NCBI RefSeq assembly: GCF_000213055.1
Contig: NZ_CM001165.1
Span: 6,312,945-6,376,944, forward strand
Direction of reading: 5' to 3'
DNA from: Streptomyces sp. Tu6071
GTDB lineage: Bacteria > Actinomycetota > Actinomycetes > Streptomycetales > Streptomycetaceae
Length of the DNA: 64,000 bases
Below, one piece after another: positions 34,599-45,201 of this stretch. The notes beneath the pieces are model-generated. The model was not told the DNA's origin. It was given only the letters and a program-made list of their open reading frames with translations, and did not search any database. The number at the start of each line of letters is the position of its first letter. The stretch's first letter is position 1. Made by a program: the position numbers and the translations under genes.

Positions 34599-36119
34599 CT
34601 ACTTCACCGCGTTGAGCGCGTTCGCCACGCCCTCGCCGTAGAAGCCGTTCTTCTTCTTGCCGCCCTCGCACACCGCGTCGACCTCGCCGTCTCCGTCGAT
34701 GTCGTACGCCGCTCCGCAGGCCGTGTCGTCGGCGCCCGCGTACAGGAGCGCCTTGACGAGGGCCGCCGGGGCGTGCGGGTGGCGGGACTTGATGAGCGCG
34801 GCGACGCCCGCGACGTGCGGGGACGCCATCGACGTACCGGCCATGTAGCCGTAGCCGCCGCCGGGCAGCGTGCCGAGGATGAGGCCGCTCGTGGCGGGCG
34901 GGGCCGGGGTCTGGTAGACCGTCGAGTCGCCGCCGGGGGCCGCGATGTCGATCTGCCCGTTGCCGTAGTTCGAGAACGAGGACTTCAGGCCCTTCGCGCC
35001 CGTCGAGGCGACGGTGACGACACCGGGGAGCTGGGTCGGGATGTCGAAGCACTTCGAGGGGTCGACCACGCGGTCACCGGGCGTCGAGTCGTTGGGGCTC
35101 GACGGGTCGGTGATCTTGTCGCTCGCGAGGTCGTAGTTCTCGTTCCCGGCCGCCGCGACGTTGACCGTGCCCTTCAGCTCGGCGTACCGCGTCGCCCGCG
35201 TGATCGCCTCGACGAGGGCCTTCTGGTCCGGGTCGTTGGTGCAGTTGAAGTACCAAGGGTCCGTGTAATAGCTGTTGTTGGTCACGTCCACACCGTGGTC
35301 CGCCGCCCACATGAAGCCGCACACGACGGCCTCGGTGTAGAAGAAGCCCTCGGTCGTCGAGACCTTGATGCCCGCGACCTTCACGCCCGGCGCGACCCCG
35401 CTCATGCCGATGCCGTTCTTCGCGGCGGCGATCTCCCCGGCCACGTGCGTGCCGTGCGGGCTCTCGGCCGCGCCCGGCCGCCACGCCCCCTCGCTCGTGT
35501 CCGGCTTGCCCTTCACGCAGTTGACGGAGGCGCCCCGGTCGAAGTTGGCCGCGAGGTCCGGGTGCGTGTCGTCCACGCCCGTGTCGATGACGCCGACCGT
35601 CACCTTGCTGCTGCCGAGGTACTTCTCGTGGGCCTTGTCCGCCTTGATCGCGGCCAGGTCCCACTGGAGCCCTTCGAGCGGGTCCTTGTCCGTCGCCGCC
35701 GCGTTGCTCCTCGCCGCCGCCGCGACGTCGGCCGCGGAGAGCTTGATCGGGCTGCCGGTGTCGGTCGTCGACTGGGCGGGCAGCGGAGCCGTCCGCGTCG
35801 CACCCGCGCTCTGCACGCCGAGCACCTTGCGGATCGCGGGCGCGAAGCCGGTCCGGTCGGAGTGCGCGACGATCACGCCGATCCTGTCGTACGCGTACAC
35901 CACGTCGCCGCCCGCTCTCTCCACCGCCTTGCGGTAGAAGGGCGAATCGGCGAGCCCGGGGAGCACGTTGACGACGTAACTCGTCGGCGTGCCCACCTCG
36001 CTCACGGTCGGGGGCGCGGCCGTGGCCACCGTGGCGGGCACCACCGCGAGCGCGGTGGCGAGGCCGAGCCCCACGGGTATCGCGAGGGCGCGGCGGGAAC
36101 GGACGAACAGCACCGGCAT
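34599..36119 (-). CDS. Secreted S8 family serine peptidase (subtilase)
   Basis: A 506-residue preproprotein. A signal peptide (residues 1-35) and propeptide (about 40-150) precede the catalytic domain. The triad is D179 (VIDTGVDDTHPDLA), H222 (HGTHVAGEI) and S430 (GTSMASPHVAG), with the oxyanion asparagine N326 in AAAGNENYD. Near the C-terminus, DIDGDGEVD (473-481) is an EF-hand/dockerin-like calcium loop. It should be exported and active outside the cell. The gene lies alone, divergent from the DUF485/actP pair. Confidence 0.92.
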   Translation of the reverse strand: MPVLFVRSRRALAIPVGLGLATALAVVPATVATAAPPTVSEVGTPTSYVVNVLPGLADSPFYRKAVERAGGDVVYAYDRIGVIVAHSDRTGFAPAIRKVLGVQSAGATRTAPLPAQSTTDTGSPIKLSAADVAAAARSNAAATDKDPLEGLQWDLAAIKADKAHEKYLGSSKVTVGVIDTGVDDTHPDLAANFDRGASVNCVKGKPDTSEGAWRPGAAESPHGTHVAGEIAAAKNGIGMSGVAPGVKVAGIKVSTTEGFFYTEAVVCGFMWAADHGVDVTNNSYYTDPWYFNCTNDPDQKALVEAITRATRYAELKGTVNVAAAGNENYDLASDKITDPSSPNDSTPGDRVVDPSKCFDIPTQLPGVVTVASTGAKGLKSSFSNYGNGQIDIAAPGGDSTVYQTPAPPATSGLILGTLPGGGYGYMAGTSMASPHVAGVAALIKSRHPHAPAALVKALLYAGADDTACGAAYDIDGDGEVDAVCEGGKKKNGFYGEGVANALNAVK

Positions 36120-36517
36120 GGGGTCTCCAGTTCGGGTACGAGGCGTCTGCGCTGAAGTGGTACGGGCCGTGCGGTGTGCGCGCGCCGTACGGGCGCGCCC
36201 TGCGGGCGTCCGGTACGGGGCGAGCCGAGCGGTGGCGCACCGGGGCAGAAGGGCAACGGGCCTGTCCGGCGGGTGCGTTCGGACAAGCGCGTGAGCCTCG
36301 GCAAAGTGAAGCTATTCCCCTCACTCGTGCTCGGCAATCTTTTCCCAAAATCAGGTGCCCCGAAAATTACGTCGCGTTGAACCGGGTCGCGAGCGCCGCC
36401 GTGCCGTTGTGCAGGGGGCGGCAACACCAGTCCCCGCCCACCCGTTGCCCAGAGAGCACCATGTCCAGTTCCTCACCCTTGTCCCCACCACCCGCCCCCG
36501 CATCGCGAGGAGATTCC
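36120..36517. other. Divergent regulatory region between subtilase and DUF485/actP
   Basis: About 400 bp with no supported gene. It becomes locally AT-richer around 36300-36370 (AAGTGAAGCTATTCC, TCTTTTCCCAAAATC, GAAAATTACG), which likely holds promoters for both directions. An ATG at 36461 is in frame with the DUF485 gene but has a poor ribosome binding site. Confidence 0.4.
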
Positions 36518-36883
36518 GTGGCCACCGAGACGCCCGAGCCGCACACCGGCTCGCCGCGCGGTGCCGACGCACCCTCGACGGAGCAGTTCGTGGAGGTGCA
36601 GGAGAGCGCGGAGTTCGCAGAACTCCGGCGTACGCACCGCTCCTTCGCCTTCCCGCTCACCGTCGCCTTCGTGCTCTGGTACCTGCTCTACGTCCTGCTG
36701 TCGAACTACGCCGGCGACTTCATGGGCACCAAGGTCGTCGGCAACATCAACGTGGCTCTGGTCCTCGGCCTCGGCCAGTTCCTCACCACCTTCCTCATCG
36801 CCTGGTGGTACTCCCGCCACGCCGCGACCAAGCTCGACCCCAAGGCGCAGGCGATCAAGTCCCGTCTGGAGGGCCAGGAATGA
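36518..36883 (+). CDS. DUF485 membrane protein paired with acetate symporter
   Basis: A 121-residue protein with two transmembrane helices (FPLTVAFVLWYLLYVLLSNYAG and ALVLGLGQFLTTFLIAWWYS), the DUF485 arrangement that usually precedes actP. GTG 36518 was chosen because GAGGAG lies 6-7 bases upstream; the alternative ATG at 36461 adds a Pro/Ser-rich leader. Its stop overlaps the actP ATG (ATGA). Confidence 0.87.
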   Translation: MATETPEPHTGSPRGADAPSTEQFVEVQESAEFAELRRTHRSFAFPLTVAFVLWYLLYVLLSNYAGDFMGTKVVGNINVALVLGLGQFLTTFLIAWWYSRHAATKLDPKAQAIKSRLEGQE

Positions 36884-38520
36884 GCCAGCCGCTCAACCTC
36901 GCGACCGGGTTCCCGCTCGCCGCGGAGGGCGCCGGCGAGCACCGCCCGCTGATCATCACGCTCTTCGCGATCTTCGTCGTCGCGACTCTTGTCATCACCG
37001 TCTGGGCGGGCCGCCAGACCCGCAACGCCGCCGACTTCTACGCGGGCGGACGCCAGTTCACGGGCTTCCAGAACGGCCTCGCCGTCTCCGGCGACTACAT
37101 GTCGGCCGCCTCCTTCCTCGGCATCGCCGGGGCGATCGCGCTCTTCGGCTACGACGGCTTCCTCTACTCCATCGGCTTCCTCGTCGCCTGGCTCGTCGCC
37201 CTCCTCCTGGTCGCCGAACCCCTGCGCAACTCTGGGCGCTACACGATGGGCGACGTCCTCGCCTACCGCATGCGCCAGCGCCCGGTCCGCACCGCCGCCG
37301 GCGCCTCCACGATCGTCGTGTCGATCTTCTACCTGCTCGCCCAGATGGCCGGGGCGGGTGTCCTCGTCTCCCTGCTCCTCGGCATCACGAGCGACGGCGG
37401 CAAGGTCGCGATCGTCGCGCTCGTCGGCGTGCTGATGATCGTCTACGTGACGATCGGCGGCATGAAGGGCACCACCTGGGTGCAGATGGTCAAGGCCGTG
37501 CTGCTCATCGTCGGCACCGTCCTCATCACCGTGCTCATCCTGTGGAAGTTCCACTTCAACGTCTCCGAACTCCTCGGCAAGGCCGCCGAGAACAGCGGAA
37601 AGGGCTCGGCCTTCCTGGAGCCGGGGCTCAAGTACGGCGCGACCGCGACCTCGAAGCTCGACTTCCTCTCGCTCGGCATCGCCCTCGTACTCGGCACCGC
37701 CGGGCTCCCGCACATCCTGATCCGGTTCTACACCGTGCCCACCGCCAAGGCCGCGCGGAAGTCCGTCAACTGGGCGATCGGCATCATCGGCGTCTTCTAC
37801 CTCATGACGATCGTCCTCGGCTTCGGCGCCGCGGCGCTCCTCAAGCCGAAGGAGATCACCGACTCCAACCCGGCGGGGAACACCGCGGCACCGCTCGCGG
37901 CGCTGGAGATCGGCGGCGGCTCGGGCTCGACGGGCGGCGCGATCCTCCTCGCCGTCATCTCCGCGGTCGCCTTCGCGACGATCCTCGCCGTCGTCGCCGG
38001 GCTCACCCTCGCCTCGTCCTCGTCCTTCGCGCACGACATCTACGCGAACGTCATCCGCAAGGGCAAGGCGACCGACAAGGAGGAGGTCCGCGCCGCGCGC
38101 TGGGCCACCGTCGCGATCGGCATCGTCTCGATCGGCCTCGGCGCCCTCGCCCGCGACCTCAACGTGGCCGGGCTCGTCGCCCTCGCCTTCGCGGTCGCCG
38201 CCTCGGCGAACCTCCCGACGATCCTCTACAGCCTCTTCTGGAAGCGCTTCACCACCCAGGGCGCCCTGTGGTCGATCTACGGCGGCCTCGCCTCCTCGGT
38301 CCTCCTCGTGCTCTTCTCGCCGGTCGTCTCCTCCAAGCCCAGCTCGATGTTCCCGGACGTCGACTTCGCCTGGTTCCCGCTGGAGAACCCGGGGCTCATC
38401 TCCATCCCGCTCGGCTTCCTGCTCGGCATCCTCGGCACGCTCCTCTCCAAGGACGAGCCGGACAAGGGCAAGTACGCGGAGCTGGAGGTCCGTTCCCTCA
38501 CCGGCACGGGGGCGCACTGA
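36880..38520 (+). CDS. actP: Cation/acetate symporter (SSS family)
   Basis: A 546-residue sodium:solute symporter with about 13-14 helices. Family motifs include RNAADFYAGGRQFTGFQNGLA, SGDYMSAASFLGIAG and GLPHILIRFYTVPTAKAARKS. It likely imports acetate or another short monocarboxylate with Na+. It is translationally coupled to the DUF485 gene. The last codons and stop form the first unit of a 23-bp tandem repeat that runs into the downstream spacer. Confidence 0.9.
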   Translation: MSQPLNLATGFPLAAEGAGEHRPLIITLFAIFVVATLVITVWAGRQTRNAADFYAGGRQFTGFQNGLAVSGDYMSAASFLGIAGAIALFGYDGFLYSIGFLVAWLVALLLVAEPLRNSGRYTMGDVLAYRMRQRPVRTAAGASTIVVSIFYLLAQMAGAGVLVSLLLGITSDGGKVAIVALVGVLMIVYVTIGGMKGTTWVQMVKAVLLIVGTVLITVLILWKFHFNVSELLGKAAENSGKGSAFLEPGLKYGATATSKLDFLSLGIALVLGTAGLPHILIRFYTVPTAKAARKSVNWAIGIIGVFYLMTIVLGFGAAALLKPKEITDSNPAGNTAAPLAALEIGGGSGSTGGAILLAVISAVAFATILAVVAGLTLASSSSFAHDIYANVIRKGKATDKEEVRAARWATVAIGIVSIGLGALARDLNVAGLVALAFAVAASANLPTILYSLFWKRFTTQGALWSIYGGLASSVLLVLFSPVVSSKPSSMFPDVDFAWFPLENPGLISIPLGFLLGILGTLLSKDEPDKGKYAELEVRSLTGTGAH

Positions 38521-38580
38521 CACCCCGCGCGGGAGCGCACTGACCTCCCGTACGCGAGCGCACCGACACCCCGCGCGGGC
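38512..38580 (+). repeat. 23-bp tandem repeat spanning the actP stop
   Basis: Three units start at 38512, 38535 and 38558, each beginning GCGCACTGAC or GCGCACCGAC and ending with a G/C-rich GCGCGGG or equivalent. A fourth partial unit starts at 38581. The actP stop codon lies in the first unit. The rest of 38521-38744 has no gene. Confidence 0.75.
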
Positions 38581-38744
38581 GCGCACCGCACCCGTGCCGA
38601 GGCCGCGCCGTCCCCGCCCCCGCGGCGGGTGCGGCGCGGCCTCCGCCGTCCGCGGGGAGAAGCCGCCGGTCTCGGCCGCCCCGTCCGCCGCTCGGGTCAC
38701 GTACGCTCGAAGCCCGTCCGTCGTACGAAAGGGAGGCGGCCCGC

Positions 38745-39734
38745 ATGCTCCTCGACACCTACGGCAGGACCGCCACCGATCTGCGGGTCTCCCTCACGGA
38801 CCGGTGCAATCTGCGCTGCACGTACTGCATGCCGGAGGAAGGGCTCCAGTGGCTCGGGAAGCCCGAGCTGCTCACGGACGAGGAGATCGTCCGGCTCGTC
38901 CGCCTCGCCGTGACCCGCCTCGGCATCACCGACGTCCGCTTCACGGGCGGCGAACCCCTCCTGCGACGCGGCCTCGTGGACCTCGTACGGCGCTGCGCGC
39001 TGCTCGACCCGCGCCCGAAGCTCTCCCTCACGACCAACGGCATCGGCCTCGCCCGCACCGCGACCGCGCTCGCGGAGGCGGGGCTCGACCGCGTCAACGT
39101 CTCGCTCGACACCCTGGACGCGGAGGTCTTCCACCGCCTCACCCGCCGCGACCGCCACCACGACGTCCTCGCGGGGCTCGCCGCCGCGCGCGACGCCGGG
39201 CTCACGCCCGTCAAGGTCAACACCGTCCTCATGCCGGGCCTCAACGAGGACGAGGCCCCCGCCCTCCTCGCCTGGGCCCTCGCCGAGGGCTACGAGCTGC
39301 GCTTCATCGAGCAGATGCCGCTCGACGCGCAGCACGGCTGGAAGCGCTCCGGGATGATCACCGCGGAGGACATCCTGACGTCCCTGCGCACCCGCTTCAC
39401 CCTCACCCCCGAGCCCGGCGCGGCGCGCGGCTCGGCGCCCGCCGAACGCTGGCTCGTGGACGGGGGACCGGGCAGCGTCGGGGTCATCGGCTCCGTCACG
39501 CGCCCGTTCTGCGCGGCGTGCGACCGCACCCGTCTCACCGCGGACGGCCAGATCCGCACGTGTCTCTTCGCGACCGAGGAGACCGACCTGCGCGCGCTGC
39601 TGCGCTCGGGCGCCGACGACGAGGCCGTCGCGGAGCTGTGGCGCGCGGCGATGTGGGGCAAGAAGGCGGGCTCGGGCCTCGACGACCCGGCCTTCCTCCA
39701 GCCGAGCAGGCCGATGTCGGCGATCGGCGGCTGA
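38745..39734 (+). CDS. moaA: GTP 3',8-cyclase MoaA
   Basis: A 329-residue radical SAM enzyme for the first step of molybdenum cofactor synthesis. The N-terminal cluster cysteines are C21, C25 and C28 (CNLRCTYC), followed by FTGGEPLLR. The second [4Fe-4S] cluster uses C256, C259 and C273 (CAACDRTRLTADGQIRTC). The protein ends in the conserved Gly-Gly tail (SAIGG). GGGAGG lies 9 bases before the ATG. Other moa genes are not in this window. Confidence 0.96.
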   Translation: MLLDTYGRTATDLRVSLTDRCNLRCTYCMPEEGLQWLGKPELLTDEEIVRLVRLAVTRLGITDVRFTGGEPLLRRGLVDLVRRCALLDPRPKLSLTTNGIGLARTATALAEAGLDRVNVSLDTLDAEVFHRLTRRDRHHDVLAGLAAARDAGLTPVKVNTVLMPGLNEDEAPALLAWALAEGYELRFIEQMPLDAQHGWKRSGMITAEDILTSLRTRFTLTPEPGAARGSAPAERWLVDGGPGSVGVIGSVTRPFCAACDRTRLTADGQIRTCLFATEETDLRALLRSGADDEAVAELWRAAMWGKKAGSGLDDPAFLQPSRPMSAIGG

Positions 39735-39779
39735 GAGGCGGGCCGGGCGCCCGGCTGCCGCGTTCCGGCCCCGGCGCCG

Positions 39780-40001
39780 TCAGGCGCCTTCCCGCTCCTG
39801 CCACTCCGCGAGCGGCACGACGTCCTTCAGGAAGCCCCGCACCCCGAGGAACTGGCCCAGCGTCTCCCTGTGCTCCCCGCACGCGAGCCACGTCTTGCGC
39901 CGCTCCGGGGTGTGCAGCTTCGGGTTGTTCCAGGCGAGCACCCACGCGGCGGGCGCGCGGCAGCCCTTGGCGGAGCAGACGAGCGGGGAGTCCTCGGACA
40001 T
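39780..40001 (-). CDS. Small zinc-ribbon-like hypothetical protein
   Basis: A 73-residue protein with CSAKGC early and ACGEHRETL later, a possible C-x4-C...C-x2-H zinc site. A tryptophan-rich middle (AAWVLAWNNPKLH) is conserved-looking. It is convergent with moaA, with a 45-bp gap. Function unknown; database labels for this family are not informative as I recall them. An in-frame extension upstream of the ATG lacks a good start site. Confidence 0.7.
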   Translation of the reverse strand: MSEDSPLVCSAKGCRAPAAWVLAWNNPKLHTPERRKTWLACGEHRETLGQFLGVRGFLKDVVPLAEWQEREGA

Positions 40002-40247
40002 GACAGGGGTGCTTTCGGTACGGGAACGAGGGGAGCGGGGCTCTGCGGAGGCCCCGGAAAAGGCGACGCCGAGCAGCCACGGGGGGAGCTGCCCGGCGTC
40101 GGTCCGTCGCTCCGACGGGGGATGCGGAGCGCGCTGAAAGTATGGCACGAGCCCCCTGCCCGGGTGCAGCCGAACTCAGGGATTGGCGTGGAATCCCCCC
40201 GGCACGGGCCCTTCCGCACGGGCCGTTCCGGGACCTCGCCGGGCCGG

Positions 40248-40598
40248 TCAGGCCCGCTGGTCGTGCGGCTCGCCCGGCTCGGCCGGCGCCTGCCGGGCCG
40301 GGCCCTCCAGTACCGGGCGGGGCGGCGGCGGCACATAGGTACCGGGCAGCGAAGGGGCGTTCTCGCGGCCCGCGTTGGCGATGACGACGGCGACGTAGGG
40401 GAGGAAAGTGCCCAGGACGAGCGCCACGATCGCCACGTACCGTTCCACGTTCCACAGCAGCATCGCCGCGATGACCGACGCGGTGCGCACCAGCATCGAG
40501 ATGACGTACCGCCGTTGCCGGCCGCGCACGTCGTCCTGGAGTCCCGCGCGGGCCCCGGTGATCCGGAAGACCTCGTGTTCCGACCGTTTCCCCGCCAC
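40248..40598 (-). CDS. DUF3099-type small membrane protein
   Basis: A 116-residue protein beginning (V)AGKRSEHEVFRITGARAGLQDDVRGRQRRYVISM. Two membrane helices follow (VRTASVIAAMLLW and AIVALVLGTFLPYVAVVIAN), then a Pro/Ala-rich cytoplasmic or external tail. The layout matches DUF3099 from memory. GTG start with GGATGGTGG upstream. Function unknown. Confidence 0.75.
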   Translation of the reverse strand: MAGKRSEHEVFRITGARAGLQDDVRGRQRRYVISMLVRTASVIAAMLLWNVERYVAIVALVLGTFLPYVAVVIANAGRENAPSLPGTYVPPPPRPVLEGPARQAPAEPGEPHDQRA

Positions 40599-40785
40599 GT
40601 TCCACCATCCTTCGACGAACCCGTCTCACGGTACGCCGCGCGGCACGCGCCGACGAGACCGGGGCCGCCGGGCGGGGTGCCCCGCACCGTACGGACCGCT
40701 CCGGCGTGCGGCGTACGGCATCCGGGCCGATGCTGGGAATCGGCATCCGCCGCCCGGCGGACGGCACCGGTCGAGGGAGTGGCAC

Positions 40786-41061
40786 ATGGGCTGGATCTGG
40801 GCGATCATCGTCGGCTTCGTCCTTGGCTTCATCGCCAAGCTCGTCCTGCCCGGCAAGCAGCACAGCCCGCTGTGGCTCGTCGTCGTGATGGGCACCATCG
40901 GCGGTCTCGTCGGCAACGCGATCGCCTCCGCCTTCGGCGTCCGCTACACGCACGGCATCGACTGGAGCCGCCACGTCTTCCAGCTCGTCGCCGCGATCGT
41001 CCTCGTCGCGGTGGGGGAGTCGGTGTACAAGGCGGTGAAGGGCAACAGCGTCAGGCGCTGA
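40786..41061 (+). CDS. GlsB/YeaQ/YmgE-like stress-response membrane protein
   Basis: A 91-residue protein with three short hydrophobic segments. It has the family-like start MGWIWAIIVGFVLGFIAKLV and GTIGGLVGNAIASAFG. Members are transglycosylase-associated or general stress membrane proteins without a firm biochemical role. GAGGGAG lies 7 bases before the ATG. A strong hairpin separates it from convergent tyrS. Confidence 0.8.
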   Translation: MGWIWAIIVGFVLGFIAKLVLPGKQHSPLWLVVVMGTIGGLVGNAIASAFGVRYTHGIDWSRHVFQLVAAIVLVAVGESVYKAVKGNSVRR

Positions 41062-41087
41062 CACCGCGCCGACAAGGTGCCGGGACA

Positions 41088-41146
41088 CCGGTACGGGTAC
41101 GGGGCCGCCCGCGACGTGTGCGCGAGCGGCCCCGTACCCGTACCGG
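41088..41146. terminator. Bidirectional hairpin between GlsB-like gene and tyrS
   Basis: Perfect 21-bp arms at 41088-41108 and 41126-41146 (CCGGTACGGGTACGGGGCCGC and complement) with a 17-base loop. It is placed between convergent genes and lacks a T run, as is usual for streptomycete terminators. Confidence 0.75.
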
Positions 41147-41158
41147 CGGAAAGGCCCC

Positions 41159-43464
<2,306 letters not shown>

Positions 43465-43468
43465 TCAC

Positions 43469-44239
43469 ATGAGCGGAATCCTCGCGGGCAAGCGCGTACT
43501 CGTCACGGGCGTCCTCACGGAGGGCTCGATCGCCTTCCACGCGGCCAAGGTCGCGCAGGAGGAGGGCGCCGAGGTCGTCCTCACCGGCTTCGGCCGCCTG
43601 AGCCTCGTCGAGCGCATCGCGAAGCGCCTGCCCAAGCCCGCGCCCGTCATCGAGATGGACGTCACCAACAAGGAGCACCTGGACGCCCTCCCGGGCCGTA
43701 TCCAGGAGCACTTCGGCGACGACGGCCACCTGGACGGCATCGTGCACTCGATCGCCTTCGGCCCGCAGCCGGTCTTCAACTTCCTCGAAGCCGAGTGGGA
43801 GGACGTCGCCACCGCCGTGCACGTCTCCGCGTACTCGCTCAAGTCGCTCACGATGGCCTGCCTGCCGCTCATGCCGCGCGGCGGCTCGGTCGTCGGCCTC
43901 ACCTTCGACGCCACGATCGCCTGGCCCAAGTACGACTGGATGGGCGTCGCGAAGGCCGCCCTGGAGTCCACCAACCGCTACCTCGCCCGCGACCTCGGCG
44001 AGAAGAACGTGCGGTGCAACCTCATCTCCGCCGGTCCCATCAAGTCGATGGCCGCGAAGTCCATCCCGGGCTTCGAGGAACTGTCCGACGTGTGGAACAC
44101 GCGCGCCCCGATCGGCTGGGAGATGTCCGACCCGGAGCCCGCGGGCCGCGGCGTCGTCGCGCTGCTCTCGGACTTCTTCCCGCGCACGACGGGCGAGATC
44201 GTCCACGTGGACGGCGGCGTCCACATGATGGGGGCCTGA
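43469..44239 (+). CDS. fabI: Enoyl-[ACP] reductase (InhA/FabI type)
   Basis: A 256-residue NADH-dependent enoyl reductase closest in motif to InhA. It has GVLTEGSIAFHAAKVAQ, VHSIAFGP (S94 at the known isoniazid/NADH contact position), and the catalytic Tyr155 and Lys162 in KYDWMGVAKAALEST. The end is GEIVHVDGGVHMMGA. It performs the last reduction of each fatty-acid cycle. It follows fabG by 4 bp and ends before a strong hairpin. Confidence 0.95.
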   Translation: MSGILAGKRVLVTGVLTEGSIAFHAAKVAQEEGAEVVLTGFGRLSLVERIAKRLPKPAPVIEMDVTNKEHLDALPGRIQEHFGDDGHLDGIVHSIAFGPQPVFNFLEAEWEDVATAVHVSAYSLKSLTMACLPLMPRGGSVVGLTFDATIAWPKYDWMGVAKAALESTNRYLARDLGEKNVRCNLISAGPIKSMAAKSIPGFEELSDVWNTRAPIGWEMSDPEPAGRGVVALLSDFFPRTTGEIVHVDGGVHMMGA

Positions 44240-44252
44240 GCCCCGTCATTCA

Positions 44253-44310
44253 CGAAGGGCGCCCTTCTCCCGTACGAGGCTTTCCCGGTACGGAGGAGGG
44301 GCGCCCTTCG
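44253..44310 (+). terminator. Terminator after fabG-fabI
   Basis: CGAAGGGCGCCC...CCCGTAC and GTACGG...GGGCGCCCTTCG form a stem of about 20 bp with a 12-base loop. It begins 13 bp after the fabI stop and also lies beyond the convergent gntR-type gene. Confidence 0.75.
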
Positions 44311-44356
44311 CGCGCGTACGGCGGCTCTGCGGCGGACGCGGGGGCGGCCTTCCGCC

Positions 44357-45088
44357 TCAGCCGCGCTTCGCCGCGTGCGCCGCCGCGCGGGCCTCGCGTT
44401 CCACGCGGTCGCCCTCACCGAGGAGCGCGGGGCGGCACATGTAGGGGATGCCGCCCGCCTCGTTCGCGGCCTTCTCGCCGTCCTGGTCCGCGATCGCCTG
44501 CAGGAGCGCGTGGTGGTCGAGATCGTGCTCGGGGGTCATCTCGCCGATGTCCTCGCGCAGCCAGTCCCGCAACACCTGGCCGAGGTCCGCGTACACCTCG
44601 GTGATCACGGAGTTGTGCGAGGCCGCGACGACCGCGAGGTGGAAGGACGCGTCCGCGACGACGAAGTCCTCCGCGTCCCCCGCCTTCCACGCGGCGTCCC
44701 TGCGCTCCAGCGCGTTCTCCAGGAGCCCCACGTCCTTCGCGGTACGGCGCTGGGCCGCGAGCCGCGCCGCCGTCGACTCCAGCGCGACCCGCAGCTCGGC
44801 GAAGTCGCGCGGGTCGGCCGCGGCGAAGCGACGCTGCATGACCCCGGCCAGTTCGCTCGTCGCCACGACGTAGGTGCCCGAGCCCTGCCGGATGTCGAGC
44901 AGCCCGTTGTGCGCGAGCGCCCGGACCGCCTCGCGGACCGTGTTGCGCGCCACACCCAGCTGCTCGACCAGCTCGGACTCGGTCGGGATGCGCGAGCCGA
45001 TCGGCCACTCGCCCGAGGAGATCGGGGCCCGCAGGGCGGCGATGACCTGCTCGGAGAGGGCCGAGCGGCGCGGGGAAGACAAGGGCAT
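44357..45088 (-). CDS. FadR-type GntR transcriptional regulator
   Basis: A 243-residue regulator. The winged-helix N-terminus (SEQVIAALRAPISSGEWPIGSRIPTESELVEQLGVARNTVREAVRAL) is typical GntR, followed by RQGSGTYVV. The C-terminal FCD-type helical domain has VVADASFHLAVVAASHN (metal-type His/Asp pattern). It is divergent from an MFS gene 113 bp away, its likely target. A palindrome overlaps the MFS promoter. Confidence 0.88.
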   Translation of the reverse strand: MPLSSPRRSALSEQVIAALRAPISSGEWPIGSRIPTESELVEQLGVARNTVREAVRALAHNGLLDIRQGSGTYVVATSELAGVMQRRFAAADPRDFAELRVALESTAARLAAQRRTAKDVGLLENALERRDAAWKAGDAEDFVVADASFHLAVVAASHNSVITEVYADLGQVLRDWLREDIGEMTPEHDLDHHALLQAIADQDGEKAANEAGGIPYMCRPALLGEGDRVEREARAAAHAAKRG

Positions 45089-45179
45089 GAGCGTCCTAGG
45101 AGTCGCGGGCGGGCAGCTGGGGGCCGTGCGGGCGGGATGTGACCAGTATGGGAGGCCGGACGACTGGACAGTCAAACAT

Positions 45180-45198
45180 CCCATGATTCTATGATGGG
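45180..45198. promoter_or_regulatory. Candidate GntR operator over the MFS promoter
   Basis: CCCATGATTCTATGATGGG is an imperfect 19-bp palindrome (CCCAT.AT...AT.ATGGG). TATGAT at 45190-45195 is the likely -10, with six bases to the ATG at 45202, and TGGACA at 45165-45170 is a possible -35. A repressor bound here would block MFS transcription. Confidence 0.5.
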
Positions 45199-45201
45199 CG
45201 C

